NCBI GenBank assembly: GCA_947501845.1
Contig: CANMXP010000018.1
Coordinates: 1-64,000 of the forward strand
Origin: an uncultured Flavobacteriaceae bacterium
GTDB taxonomy: Bacteria > Bacteroidota > Bacteroidia > Flavobacteriales > Flavobacteriaceae
Length of the DNA: 64,000 nt
Direction of reading: 5' to 3'
A model generated the notes under the pieces. The model did not search any database. It was not told the origin of the DNA and saw only the letters and a program-made list of their open reading frames with translations. The first letter of the stretch is position 1; every line of letters starts with the position of its first letter. Below are positions 8,451-16,554 of the stretch, piece by piece. Position numbers and translations under genes: made by a program.

Positions 8451-9110
8451 TTATAAAAGCAGAGACCAATTGATCATTAATTTTTCTTGTTTTCTACGTG
8501 TTTCAATCTTCTTAATAATTGTTTTTCTATGAGCTGAACCAATAAAAAGAAGTGCTCGTTTGTATACATATTCTTTGCTGAAATTGTATATGTTGTCTAG
8601 TATTCTATTTTCACGTTTATTTACTATCTCTTTTTCAAAACGGGCAATTCTAAATAGCTTTTCATCATTTATAGAATTCAAAATGCATTCTTTTAGAAGA
8701 TCTATTTCTTCCAATATTTTATCATTTTGATCACTATTGAGAAAGTTGAACCCATAGTGACTTTCCAAATAACTTAGATTATCTATTTTTCCTCTGTATT
8801 GAAAAGACTCCAAACTAGCTTGACTAGATATTTTGTTAAGCATGTTGTAGCATTCTTCCTCATGTGATTTTGATAGATTATAAGTGTCGACAGGAATATG
8901 TTTAATGGAATGACTTTGCAAATATTCCTTGATTGTATTTGTTTCTAAAGTAGTCCGACTCTTTTCTTTGTATATTTCATTAAAAACAGAATATTGAAGT
9001 TCTTCAAATATTATTTCAGGACTTATATTCTCAACAATTTTGAGCAATTCTAATGAATTACAGTTTCCGATTTCTTGATGTCTTGTGAAAATAACAGAAA
9101 TATTATACAT
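8451..9110 (-). CDS. TraB/GumN (erythromycin-esterase-superfamily)-like protein
   Basis: The protein starts with a strand and loop MYNISVIFTRHQEIGNCNS, followed by ELLKIVENISPEIIFEEL. Near its end it has a KRALLFIGSAHR stretch. This combination (an early histidine loop, a glutamate pair after a 'P-x-I-I-F-E-E' strand, and a late G-x-x-H) is typical of the TraB/GumN/ChaN-like fold, whose members are hydrolases or haem-binding proteins. The frame is open to 9194, but ATG codons at 9122 and 9110 fit the fold start better; I chose 9110. I see no signal peptide, so it is probably cytoplasmic. It is a single cargo gene on the same strand as its neighbours. The superfamily call is moderate; the reaction is unknown. 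Confidence 0.6.
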   Translation of the reverse strand: MYNISVIFTRHQEIGNCNSLELLKIVENISPEIIFEELQYSVFNEIYKEKSRTTLETNTIKEYLQSHSIKHIPVDTYNLSKSHEEECYNMLNKISSQASLESFQYRGKIDNLSYLESHYGFNFLNSDQNDKILEEIDLLKECILNSINDEKLFRIARFEKEIVNKRENRILDNIYNFSKEYVYKRALLFIGSAHRKTIIKKIETRRKQEKLMINWSLLL

Positions 9111-9223
9111 ATTTATATTCATTCTATGTAAATAAAACCCAACGTTATGTTTTTTGGATATGGACTTTCTCAGAACAAACCTTTCCAAAAACACCCAAAC
9201 CTTCCTATTAGTACAGACTTGAG

Positions 9224-10012
9224 CTATTTTTTATATTCATTATTGCCCATAGTTTTTATTTTCTTTCTATAATGTTCTGGGTGTAATGCACTATTGGATT
9301 TTGTGAAATTTTGTTCCATTATCCATTCTAAATTTCTGTTCAATAAATTAATCATCATTTCAACTCCACCGTAAATAAATTTAAATAATAATGTGTTTTT
9401 ATTATACTCTCGGAATTGCAATTTACAATGAGCTTTATTAAGTAAATGCTTATCATGAAATGTTGGTATACTTTTAAAATTAGGCATTGTAAACAATGAA
9501 TCCACAAAAGGCCAATCAATTCTATTACTATTGATTATGTAATCTCTCAATTCGCTAAAATCATATTTTTCATAAAGACCTTTTTGAGATTTGTACAAAG
9601 ATTCAAGTCCCATTGTTAGTAATAATTTTGAAACAGCAGATTCACTTTTATCAAATGTTTCAACTGTAATTGCCATAGCCCCTGTTTTTTTATCAATTAG
9701 CTTTACGTTATTTTGGTCAACACTTTTAAAAGTAACAATATTCTTTTGAAATTCTGAATCAGCCTCAACAACTAAATCATTTATTTTCCCTTTAACTGGT
9801 TTTCCTTTTTTAGTAGCAAGACCAAAAAGACATCTTTCCATTACAAAAACTGAATTTGTTAGTGCTTTACCTTCAAAATGGGAAAAGCTATTATTACATT
9901 TATCGCACACAGCTCCTTTTTCAAGAGTGTAATTTTTGTTTCCAAACGATTCAGGCACAATATGCTCAATAGATTTCGCATTATTAATATTTTCGCAAAA
10001 AATACATTTCAT
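9224..10012 (-). CDS. HNH endonuclease-like protein
   Basis: A 262-residue protein whose first 45 residues form an HNH nuclease module: zinc-type cysteines C3 and C6, the SIEHIVPES motif with H17, and a second cysteine pair C36 and C39 in CDKCNN. This is the HNH_5-type arrangement. The remaining ~215 residues form an unassigned mixed alpha/beta domain that could recognise the target. Such genes are common cargo of mobile elements and often act as anti-phage or restriction-like nucleases. The palindrome-bearing spacers described for neighbouring genes start right upstream of its ATG (motif at 10023-10039). I find no associated methylase or partner gene. The HNH call is firm; the biological role is inference. 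Confidence 0.8.
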   Translation of the reverse strand: MKCIFCENINNAKSIEHIVPESFGNKNYTLEKGAVCDKCNNSFSHFEGKALTNSVFVMERCLFGLATKKGKPVKGKINDLVVEADSEFQKNIVTFKSVDQNNVKLIDKKTGAMAITVETFDKSESAVSKLLLTMGLESLYKSQKGLYEKYDFSELRDYIINSNRIDWPFVDSLFTMPNFKSIPTFHDKHLLNKAHCKLQFREYNKNTLLFKFIYGGVEMMINLLNRNLEWIMEQNFTKSNSALHPEHYRKKIKTMGNNEYKK

Positions 10013-10022
10013 TTCAGTTTTT

Positions 10023-10039
10023 TCAAATTATTGGCAACG
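10023..10039 (-). repeat. Cassette-boundary motif, copy 1
   Basis: A 17-base motif, TCAAAT followed by variable bases and AACG, lies just upstream of the HNH gene start. It recurs at 10621-10637 and 13176-13192 in the same position relative to the next genes. On the minus strand it ends in ATTTGA, resembling the distal part of a TAnnTTTG promoter. Confidence 0.45.
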
Positions 10040-10098
10040 ATCTTGAATATGGTTTGTTCCTTTTTTTATCGGAATATTATCCCTGTTAAAATACTTAA

Positions 10099-10605
10099 TT
10101 ACTTATCAATAAAATATTTAGTTATGACCCCAATTATAAACCCTCCTAGCGCTAGATACCATCTAAATCGAATGTCCCAATTATTTAGCCTTAAATTATC
10201 TCTGGTTAAACCCTTAATTTTGTTTTCTAAATCTCTTAAAGATTTTTGGTACTCAGAAGCTTCATTTTGTAATTTAAGATTTTCAAATTCCAATAACTCT
10301 TTTTCTTTTACAAAATCTGATTCAGAATTTGAGTCCGATTCTATTTTGGTAAATCCGCCTTGGTCAAGAAACATTTGAGTAGCTCCATTTGTACTGATGT
10401 ATTTTGAACGACTTTTTAGATTAACCGTTACAATTCCGTTTGATTCATTTCCGATTTCTTCTATAAGGATTTTAACAACATCAACAGGCGTATTAGGAAA
10501 AAGTTTATTTTGCAATTCGGTCGATGCGATAGTCGAATTTCTTTGTCGGATGCAATATTTTAAAATTTCGTCTTTTGCTTGTCCTTCGGTAAATTTTTCA
10601 ATCAT
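10099..10605 (-). CDS. wHTH / coiled-coil / C-terminal membrane anchor protein
   Basis: A 168-residue protein. Residues about 5-75 look like a winged-helix domain (helix, then ASTELQNKLFP as recognition-like helix, then a VTVNLKSRSKYIST strand). Residues about 92-140 form a leucine- and glutamate-rich coiled coil. Residues 148-165 are a single hydrophobic segment, so it would be a tail-anchored membrane protein with a cytoplasmic N-terminus. The gene at 12663-13169 has the same length and the same three-part layout, though sequence similarity is low. A role as a membrane-tethered sensor or effector in phage defence is possible but unproven. The upstream spacer carries the shared 17-base boundary motif. 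I do not recognise a named family. Confidence 0.6.
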   Translation of the reverse strand: MIEKFTEGQAKDEILKYCIRQRNSTIASTELQNKLFPNTPVDVVKILIEEIGNESNGIVTVNLKSRSKYISTNGATQMFLDQGGFTKIESDSNSESDFVKEKELLEFENLKLQNEASEYQKSLRDLENKIKGLTRDNLRLNNWDIRFRWYLALGGFIIGVITKYFIDK

Positions 10606-10620
10606 TAGTTCGGGTGTTTT

Positions 10621-10762
10621 TCAAATGTATGGTAACGTGTTTATCTTTGTTACGTATTTTAGGTACCTAATTTAACAAATACAAACCGAATAGAAAATCC
10701 TTGCAGATTTTCGTAAGTAAGCTAGAACTAGCAAAAAATTATATATGGCTTGGCAACAGTAT
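10621..10762. repeat. Palindromic intergenic spacer 1
   Basis: This spacer contains the 17-base boundary motif (10621-10637), a 7-bp stem-loop (10693-10699 with 10706-10712) and an AAGCTAG...CTAGCAA pattern (10719-10734). Related parts recur in the spacers at 11795-11913 and 12517-12662. Confidence 0.45.
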
Positions 10763-11794
10763 TTATTTTCCGTAAAATTTCTTTTCGGCTTCAATAAGAG
10801 GCTCGTGCCATTTCCACAATTCTTCAAGAGTTTTAAAATTCTTTGGTATTTGATTCCCATCTTGAAAAGCCTCATTTGGTGTCATTGCTCTTGCCCAATG
10901 ATGGTAGCTTTCTACTGTTCTTCTTGGATGCAAAGCTAATGATGAATCAAAATAATCATTACAGTAGTGATAATGATGAGTATGAATGAATGTATCCCAA
11001 GATTTTAATAATTTTTCCTCTTCTTGAATATCTATTAATTCAAACTCTTCCATTGCTCTGTCCTCGACATTTCCCCAAGCTTTTTGAAGTAAATCGATAG
11101 CTTCAACATCACTTACTGGTGCAGAATAACCAAATACGGTTACTCTCTCTGCTTCTCTAAGTCTATTTCCAAGTGAATCCCATTGTCCATTTATAAATGG
11201 GTCGCTATTGTAATCTTTTTTGTCGACAGGATATAATAATTTGGTTGGTTCAAATTTCTGTTTTGTTTCCTTAGAGAACCAACCAGAAGGACCAGAAGAA
11301 CCATTTGATTTATCATAACCTAAAGAAACACAACCGTGTAAAAATAAAATCCCAGGACTTTCAGTAAATTCTCCATTTCTTGCGTAAGCTTTATAAAGGA
11401 AAGGGTCCCAATTAAAAGTTGCAATTATGTCTTTTCTATGTCTTAACGAAAGTATGAGATGGTCATATATAGTTGGTTCATCAGGTAATTCTAATTCGTT
11501 AAAATATTGATAAACTACTTTTTCAATATATTCTCTTTCCGCTTTAAACTTGTCATCTTTTGCTAATAAACTATATAGTTTTTCAAAATCCTCTTTTAGT
11601 AATTGGTATTCTTTTGGTAATTCTTTTACCACATTACTTAATCCGACAATGTCGATTACATTCCACATTAAGGGAAGTGTTTTTCCATTTTTTTCAGGAT
11701 TTTTTAAATTTGAGGCATAAGTAGCGCCTGCTCCAAGAATCACAACGTGTGTTCCTTTTCCGTGTACGATTTCTATTTCTTCTTCTTTGGTCAT
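10763..11794 (-). CDS. SIR2-like domain protein (putative NAD-cleaving defence protein)
   Basis: A 343-residue protein with the hallmarks of bacterial SIR2-like enzymes: HVVILGAGAT at 16-25 (nucleotide-binding loop), ATFNWDPFLYKA with N128 and D130, LHG with H153, and VFGYSAPVSDVEA near 215-230. In Thoeris ThsA, DSR2 and related anti-phage proteins, the equivalent asparagine and histidine hydrolyse NAD and kill the infected cell. Both appear present here, so activity is plausible. Unlike those proteins there is no large C-terminal sensor, only about 110 residues with several HH and HY pairs (THHYHY), and no recognisable partner next door. It stands alone between two palindromic spacers, as a one-gene cassette. 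The fold call is good; the defence role is inference. Confidence 0.75.
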   Translation of the reverse strand: MTKEEEIEIVHGKGTHVVILGAGATYASNLKNPEKNGKTLPLMWNVIDIVGLSNVVKELPKEYQLLKEDFEKLYSLLAKDDKFKAEREYIEKVVYQYFNELELPDEPTIYDHLILSLRHRKDIIATFNWDPFLYKAYARNGEFTESPGILFLHGCVSLGYDKSNGSSGPSGWFSKETKQKFEPTKLLYPVDKKDYNSDPFINGQWDSLGNRLREAERVTVFGYSAPVSDVEAIDLLQKAWGNVEDRAMEEFELIDIQEEEKLLKSWDTFIHTHHYHYCNDYFDSSLALHPRRTVESYHHWARAMTPNEAFQDGNQIPKNFKTLEELWKWHEPLIEAEKKFYGK

Positions 11795-11913
11795 ATTGAT
11801 GCCTAAGGTTATATATAAATAGTGCAGTTTTGTATACGAGGATTTTCTGCAGGAAAATCAGATGGAGAAAAACAGCACGAACTCTGATTAAGAACTAAAC
11901 TAAGCATTATTTT
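11795..11913. repeat. Palindromic intergenic spacer 2
   Basis: This spacer holds nested inverted repeats: outer arms 11822-11831 and 11869-11878 (9 of 10 complementary) around an inner 7-bp stem (11841-11847 with 11853-11859). The inner block GAGGATTTTC...GAAAATCAGA matches that of the spacer at 12517-12662. Confidence 0.5.
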
Positions 11914-12516
11914 TTATTCAAAACTATTTTTAGATTTAATCCATTCATTGGCTACTCTGATAATAGTGTTTGAAATATTAATTATGTTCTCATAAAAGGC
12001 TGTTTTTTCTTTTTCATTCAGAACGTTAGATTCTCCAACAACAACTCTAAACATTGCTTCTTTCTTTTTTGGATTTGTCTTTGTCGCTTCAAAGTATTTG
12101 TCGCTAAAATGAATAAAATCACATAGATAGTCATATAAATCATTTGCTCCAGGAACATCTTTGTTTAATTGCGTGACCAAGAATTTATCCGTTAACCTTT
12201 GGTTGTTTATTTTATATTTATTTATCGGTTTGCCTTCGAAGAAATGTTCTAAAAAATCATCTACATTTTTAACCACTTTGATTGCATTTAATCTTATAGC
12301 ATTATCAAGTTGTAATCTTACTATAGAAATAGCAGTTAAAGAGTTTTGGTTTTCTAATAAAAGGATGAATGCTTTATTTAAAGAAATGGTTCTATTAATA
12401 ATAGATAGAATATAAAAGTCCAAATTATAAGCAGAATAATTTCCAGCTTTAATTATGTTTTCTGCTATTTTTAGTAGAAATTTATTTTGCTCTTTTAGTT
12501 TCTCTTTATTGTTCAT
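11914..12516 (-). CDS. Hypothetical all-helical protein (HEPN/DUF5677-like)
   Basis: A 200-residue, almost entirely helical protein. The segment RTISLNKAFILLLENQ followed by SIVRLQLDNAIRLNAI (about residues 47-85) resembles the helical core of DUF5677-type or other HEPN-related proteins, in which an R-x-x-L-D/E helix is conserved. I see no clear Rx4-6H RNase motif, so catalysis is not supported. There is no signal peptide or membrane segment. It forms a single-gene unit between two related palindromic spacers and is transcribed in the same direction as the neighbouring cargo. The family link is weak; it is best treated as a hypothetical cargo protein. Confidence 0.5.
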   Translation of the reverse strand: MNNKEKLKEQNKFLLKIAENIIKAGNYSAYNLDFYILSIINRTISLNKAFILLLENQNSLTAISIVRLQLDNAIRLNAIKVVKNVDDFLEHFFEGKPINKYKINNQRLTDKFLVTQLNKDVPGANDLYDYLCDFIHFSDKYFEATKTNPKKKEAMFRVVVGESNVLNEKEKTAFYENIINISNTIIRVANEWIKSKNSFE

Positions 12517-12662
12517 GATTGTTGCTCAATATTGCTGCTAATGTTTATGGACATGAAATGTTGTGCCTTTGCGTGAGAGGATTTTCCATAGGAAAATCAG
12601 AAGCTAGCAAACTAGCAACACTAAAACTAGCAATTTTTTTTATACTGCTTAAGTTTGTTTTA
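12517..12662. repeat. Palindromic intergenic spacer 3
   Basis: An 8-bp perfect stem with a three-base loop (12580-12587 with 12591-12598) is followed by AGAAGCTAGCAAACTAGCAA. Both parts echo spacers 1 and 2. Confidence 0.5.
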
Positions 12663-13169
12663 TCATTTGATTAAATCCCAGATTTGTGCTAAAAATATTC
12701 CAACGACTATGCAGGTAGGAATCAACCACCAATATAATTTTAGAAGGCTAATTGTTTTTATTTGTTCTTCTAAATTCCGTATTCGGTCATTTTGGTTACG
12801 TATAGTTTTTAAATATTCAAAATTGTCTTTTTGTAATAATTTAATATCTATTTCTAAACTTTCTTTTAATTCGGTTTTTTTAAACTCTTTTTTTATTTGG
12901 GAATTCCTTTTTTGAAGTTCCACTAACCAACCTCCTTTTTTAACTATTTTATCGCCTAAAGGGGTTATTTTGGAAGTGGTGTCCGAAACAGTAATTAAAT
13001 CCTCTTTCAACATGTGTTTAATAAGAACTTTGTCATTTATTTTGGAAGTAGAATATGCTAATTCAATACCATCTTCATTCAAAAATTCATGTTCTTCCAT
13101 TTCTCCCATTGCTGCTAGTGACAGAAGGTTTAGATTTTTATTAATTAAAACATCAATATTGTCGTTCAT
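12663..13169 (-). CDS. wHTH-like / coiled-coil / C-terminal membrane anchor protein
   Basis: A 168-residue protein. Residues 1-75 form a compact helical, winged-helix-like domain ending in ITPLGDKIVKKGGW, typical of the wing of small transcription-factor-like folds. Residues about 82-142 are a charged coiled coil, and residues 145-163 (YWWLIPTCIVVGIFLAQIW) form one membrane segment. This repeats the layout and exact length of the protein at 10099-10605 with little sequence identity, so the two may be diverged members of one group of tail-anchored proteins. A cytoplasmic DNA- or protein-binding head tethered to the membrane is inferred. The 17-base boundary motif lies six bases before its ATG. 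No named family is recognised. Confidence 0.6.
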   Translation of the reverse strand: MNDNIDVLINKNLNLLSLAAMGEMEEHEFLNEDGIELAYSTSKINDKVLIKHMLKEDLITVSDTTSKITPLGDKIVKKGGWLVELQKRNSQIKKEFKKTELKESLEIDIKLLQKDNFEYLKTIRNQNDRIRNLEEQIKTISLLKLYWWLIPTCIVVGIFLAQIWDLIK

Positions 13170-13175
13170 AGTTTC

Positions 13176-13320
13176 TCAAATGGTTGCCAACGGGAAAGTA
13201 TAAGTGTAGTGCGGGTTAGACACGGGCGTTCCTTTCGGTACTGATTTCAGTGTGATAGATTGCAAAACTTTCGATTTAAGTAATAAGCCCGCATTATGCT
13301 TATACATCTTTGTTGTACAC
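13176..13320. repeat. Palindromic intergenic spacer 4 (cassette-junction-like)
   Basis: The spacer begins with the 17-base boundary motif (13176-13192). It is followed by long imperfect inverted arms, 13198-13218 against 13284-13305 (each containing GTATAAG/CTTATAC and a GCGGGTT/AGCCCGC core), and ends in GTTGTACAC (13312-13320). The last nine bases recur inverted at 16572-16580, on the far side of the two-gene unit. Confidence 0.5.
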
Positions 13321-13339
13321 TGGCTTATCAAATAGATTT

Positions 13340-13927
13340 CTAATTCGATATTTTTATATATGTATACATTGAAATATTAGATGGTCTAGTTTCTAATTCT
13401 GAACTTCCTGAATAATTAGTTTCAAATGCCCATCTTGAATTACTGGTTCCACCATCTGATCCATTTGTAAGTACATGTGGACCTGTTGAATGGCCTGAAA
13501 ATGATCTATTCCAACGATAAATATTATTTTCTAATGGATGGTTATGCTTTTGATAAGCATGCAGTTGAAAACTGCCTACTTTTCGTGTTTTATCAGGGTC
13601 ATATCCCTCACCATTTACGTTGCTACTTCTAATAAATGCACCTGAGGCATTTGGAAGAAAATATTTGTCTCCACTTTTAGTTAGGATATTTAAATCAAAA
13701 TTCTCGTCTAAAAGCTTATAGAGCTCTGATTTTTTATTAATTTCTTGACCATTAAGTAAAACCCAAGTTCCTTTTTGTGTTTTATTGAATTGAATAGGTT
13801 TAAGTAATGATTGTTTTATGATTCCTAAATCTTCCAATTCTTCCTGAAAGATTGATGATTTTTGAAGAGTAAAAGAAAATATTGTAAATCCAAATATTGC
13901 TAATAATATAAGTCCGATTTTTTTCAT
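13340..13927 (-). CDS. Exported protein with phage tail-collar-like domain
   Basis: A 195-residue protein with an N-terminal hydrophobic segment (residues 5-20) that can serve as a signal peptide or anchor. A collar-type fold as in phage tail fibres follows: GTWVLLNGQEI near 52-62, a LPNASGAFIRSSN segment, KVGSFQLHAYQKHNHP near 118-133, and the closing ETRPSNISMYTYIKI. Such domains usually form tips of tail fibres or of contractile injection machines, where they bind receptors. No capsid, sheath or terminase genes are near, so this is not a prophage. It lies five bases downstream of the 873-residue coiled-coil gene, so the two are almost certainly co-transcribed and may work together. An exported surface or periplasmic role is inferred. 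Confidence 0.65.
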   Translation of the reverse strand: MKKIGLILLAIFGFTIFSFTLQKSSIFQEELEDLGIIKQSLLKPIQFNKTQKGTWVLLNGQEINKKSELYKLLDENFDLNILTKSGDKYFLPNASGAFIRSSNVNGEGYDPDKTRKVGSFQLHAYQKHNHPLENNIYRWNRSFSGHSTGPHVLTNGSDGGTSNSRWAFETNYSGSSELETRPSNISMYTYIKISN

Positions 13928-13932
13928 TTTAA

Positions 13933-16554
13933 TTAGTTTAAATTAATATAATTTTGATATTCTGGCTTAGATTTTATTTTTTCAATAATATCGTATTTGG
14001 CTACCTTATTGATAAGGATGTTTTCATTTTCCAGAAGACCTTGAAGATATTCAGGATAGAGAACCTTTTTCTCCATTATAAACTCAAAAGGTGGGAGGGT
14101 TAAATGAATAGTCTTATTCGATATGCCCAAACCTTCAATGTTCATAGGCTTTATAATAATTACAGTTTTAAAATTGATTTTATTACCAATTATATCCATC
14201 TTGAAAAAAGAGTTTTCAAATTTAAAATCATTATTAACTTCTTCAACTAAGATAAGAGCCTTTTCAAAATCTGTTTCGTTTTGAATTTTATAAATTTTTT
14301 CAATTTGTGTTGGCAATGTTAGTTCCGTATTTATTATATAATTAGACAGGTTTAATTTCAGATATTCGTTTTTAGATGTAAGTAACTCATAGATATTTTT
14401 TTTGTGAGTTAAATTAAAGCTTTTCTCCAAAATATGTTTTTTGAAATAAGGTAATAGTATAACGCCAGAAATTATATTAGTTTGAGCAATTGCTTTACGA
14501 TTTTCTAGTAGAATATTTTCAAATTTAATTTTAGTGTTTTTATTCTTAATTAATGGGTTAATATTTATCTCAGAGGGGATATTAAAATTATTATCGTCTT
14601 CTGATTTATAGAAATAAAGATATGGTTCAAATAAAGATGTAAATTCTGTAATAGTTAATATCGACTGAGGGTAAATCAAAATATTTAGTTGTTGTGATAA
14701 ATTTTGTTTGAAGATATTATCTTCATTGTATTGAATGTCTAGCTTAGGAATCATAGTATTATCGGATAAGCTAATAATAGAATACTCTAAATTATTTGCG
14801 TTAATATTCGGATATACTTGCTTAATCAAACTAAACATTGGTTTGTAAACCTTTTCCTCCCAATAATTATTTTTGTCAAAGCTATTGAAGTGCAAGAATT
14901 TTTTGCTTATTAGAGTTTTATTCTTCGTATTTATGAATACTATTTTGATCATATCTTTAACTTCTTGGCTGCCTTCATAGAGGTCTCTTAATTCTCTTAG
15001 AGTCGTTGCATTTCTAATAGCCTTCCAAAGGTGGTTGTATTGAGAAGCATTGGTGATTTTAATAGCTTCATTATCTGAATATATTAATTGGGTAATTCTG
15101 TCTATTTTGTTTTCAATTGTTATAAGTTTTTCATCAATATTTGTAAATCGTTTTTGATTCTCAATATATAAATCGACATTTAATTTTCTTAAATCTTTTA
15201 GGTTGTCGTTTATCACGTCGAGCTTTTTATTCATTGAGTCAAGCCTTTCGTTAATCTTGGCAAACTCAGCCATAATCGCTTGAAATTCTGGGTCAGGATC
15301 TGCGCCGCCATTACCAAATAAAGCAAAAGCACCGTTAATAGCTTGTATACCTGCCATAGGATTTCCATAAAAAGCCATTGTTCCATTTACAAGAATATTA
15401 CCCAAAGCAATTGCTTTATTTGCCTTTTTAGCATCTTGAGATGAAAGACCTAAATTACTTGCTAATTCTACAAAATCACCGGCGTTATTGAGGTAATTTT
15501 GAATGTTTTGTATATCTTGAATGTTCTCAAGGTTTTGTTTTACTTTTAGATATTCTGCATTCTCTAAATCGTCCTTAAATTTTAAATTTAGAAGCTTAAT
15601 TTTACCTTTGGTGTCAACACTATCATAAAGAACATCAGTAATTACTCCTATCTTAAAAGAATTTTCACTAATTAAATTTGTGTTTTTCACCTGTAATTTT
15701 GCGACTAAAGCTGTATTCTCTTTATTCTCTTTAATCTGTTTTTTGTTACTATCAATTTCATTTGCATTTTTTTTTATTTCTAAACGCATTTCCTTAACGT
15801 CATCATCCAATTTTTTAAACTTGCTTTCTACTTGTTGATTGAATTTTTCTAATTCTGTTGCATTTTCTTTAATGCCCTCAAGTAGTTTTTTATCAAAGTC
15901 ATTTACACTTTTCTTAAAATCGAGCATTTTCGAATCAAATTCTTTTGACAAATCTTCTTTAGTCTGAACAATTATATTGTCAATATCTTCTTTTCGTTCC
16001 TTAAATTTCTGCTCAAAGAATGCCCTATTTTCTTTTATAAATTTTAAACTTTGTTTATCCACAATAGATGCTAAAATTCTGTAATCATCTGGTTTCAGGT
16101 TTAAAGAAAAATCCTCTAATACTTTTGAAAAATTATCTATACTGTCCTCATATGTTAAATCAGGGTTGTTCTTCAATTCTCTTGAAACACTCGCATTAAA
16201 GGCTGATTGTATATTATTGTGTAATTTTGTTTTCTCTTTATATATTCTATTTTCAACAGATTCTTCAGCCTTTTGGTATAGATACTCTTTTCCCATTTCG
16301 ATGAATGGTTCAGCAGCTTTGACATTACTTAGAACATCTGCGAAACCTTCAGTAAGGATTTTTAAACGTTTATTATAAACCCTCATAAGTCGTGCACCAT
16401 TTATGGGTTTATAGTACTCATTGATAATATCTGCGTTGCTTTTAATTGCATCTGTTTTAGTATAACTTAATGAAGGAGATGAGAATTGTTGAGTCCAATC
16501 GAGATCTTTTTTTAAGAATGTTTTAGTTGCAAATGGAATATTATCATTTTTCAT
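13933..16554 (-). CDS. Large coiled-coil protein with central hydrophobic Gly-rich segment
   Basis: An 873-residue protein without a signal peptide that I do not recognise. Residues about 40-170 are helical; 175-300 are strongly coiled coil (lysine/glutamate-rich, with SNKKQIKENKEN). A hydrophobic, glycine- and alanine-rich stretch at about 380-418 (NILVNGTMAFYGNPMAGIQA, then GAFALFGNGG) could insert into a membrane, and a second heptad region (KINERLDSMNKKLDVIN) spans about 425-485. The remaining ~370 residues are mixed alpha/beta and unassigned. Two long helices around a glycine-rich hydrophobic hairpin recall alpha-pore-forming toxins, but that is speculation. It is the first gene of a two-gene operon with the collar-domain protein, bracketed by 9-bp inverted repeats (13312-13320 and 16572-16580). 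Confidence 0.6.
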   Translation of the reverse strand: MKNDNIPFATKTFLKKDLDWTQQFSSPSLSYTKTDAIKSNADIINEYYKPINGARLMRVYNKRLKILTEGFADVLSNVKAAEPFIEMGKEYLYQKAEESVENRIYKEKTKLHNNIQSAFNASVSRELKNNPDLTYEDSIDNFSKVLEDFSLNLKPDDYRILASIVDKQSLKFIKENRAFFEQKFKERKEDIDNIIVQTKEDLSKEFDSKMLDFKKSVNDFDKKLLEGIKENATELEKFNQQVESKFKKLDDDVKEMRLEIKKNANEIDSNKKQIKENKENTALVAKLQVKNTNLISENSFKIGVITDVLYDSVDTKGKIKLLNLKFKDDLENAEYLKVKQNLENIQDIQNIQNYLNNAGDFVELASNLGLSSQDAKKANKAIALGNILVNGTMAFYGNPMAGIQAINGAFALFGNGGADPDPEFQAIMAEFAKINERLDSMNKKLDVINDNLKDLRKLNVDLYIENQKRFTNIDEKLITIENKIDRITQLIYSDNEAIKITNASQYNHLWKAIRNATTLRELRDLYEGSQEVKDMIKIVFINTKNKTLISKKFLHFNSFDKNNYWEEKVYKPMFSLIKQVYPNINANNLEYSIISLSDNTMIPKLDIQYNEDNIFKQNLSQQLNILIYPQSILTITEFTSLFEPYLYFYKSEDDNNFNIPSEININPLIKNKNTKIKFENILLENRKAIAQTNIISGVILLPYFKKHILEKSFNLTHKKNIYELLTSKNEYLKLNLSNYIINTELTLPTQIEKIYKIQNETDFEKALILVEEVNNDFKFENSFFKMDIIGNKINFKTVIIIKPMNIEGLGISNKTIHLTLPPFEFIMEKKVLYPEYLQGLLENENILINKVAKYDIIEKIKSKPEYQNYINLN

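Noticed and set aside
9878-10378. 166-codon plus-strand frame across the start of the HNH gene and the next spacer.
   Set aside because: It overlaps two well-supported minus-strand genes and has the phenylalanine/serine/leucine-rich composition of antisense translation.
13176-13320. Reading the palindromic spacer as an integron attC site.
   Set aside because: The core bases do not fit the attC consensus exactly and no integron integrase is present. Only a cassette-like organisation is claimed.
13340-16554. Tail-collar domain as evidence for a prophage.
   Set aside because: No capsid, terminase, portal, sheath or lysis genes are in the window.
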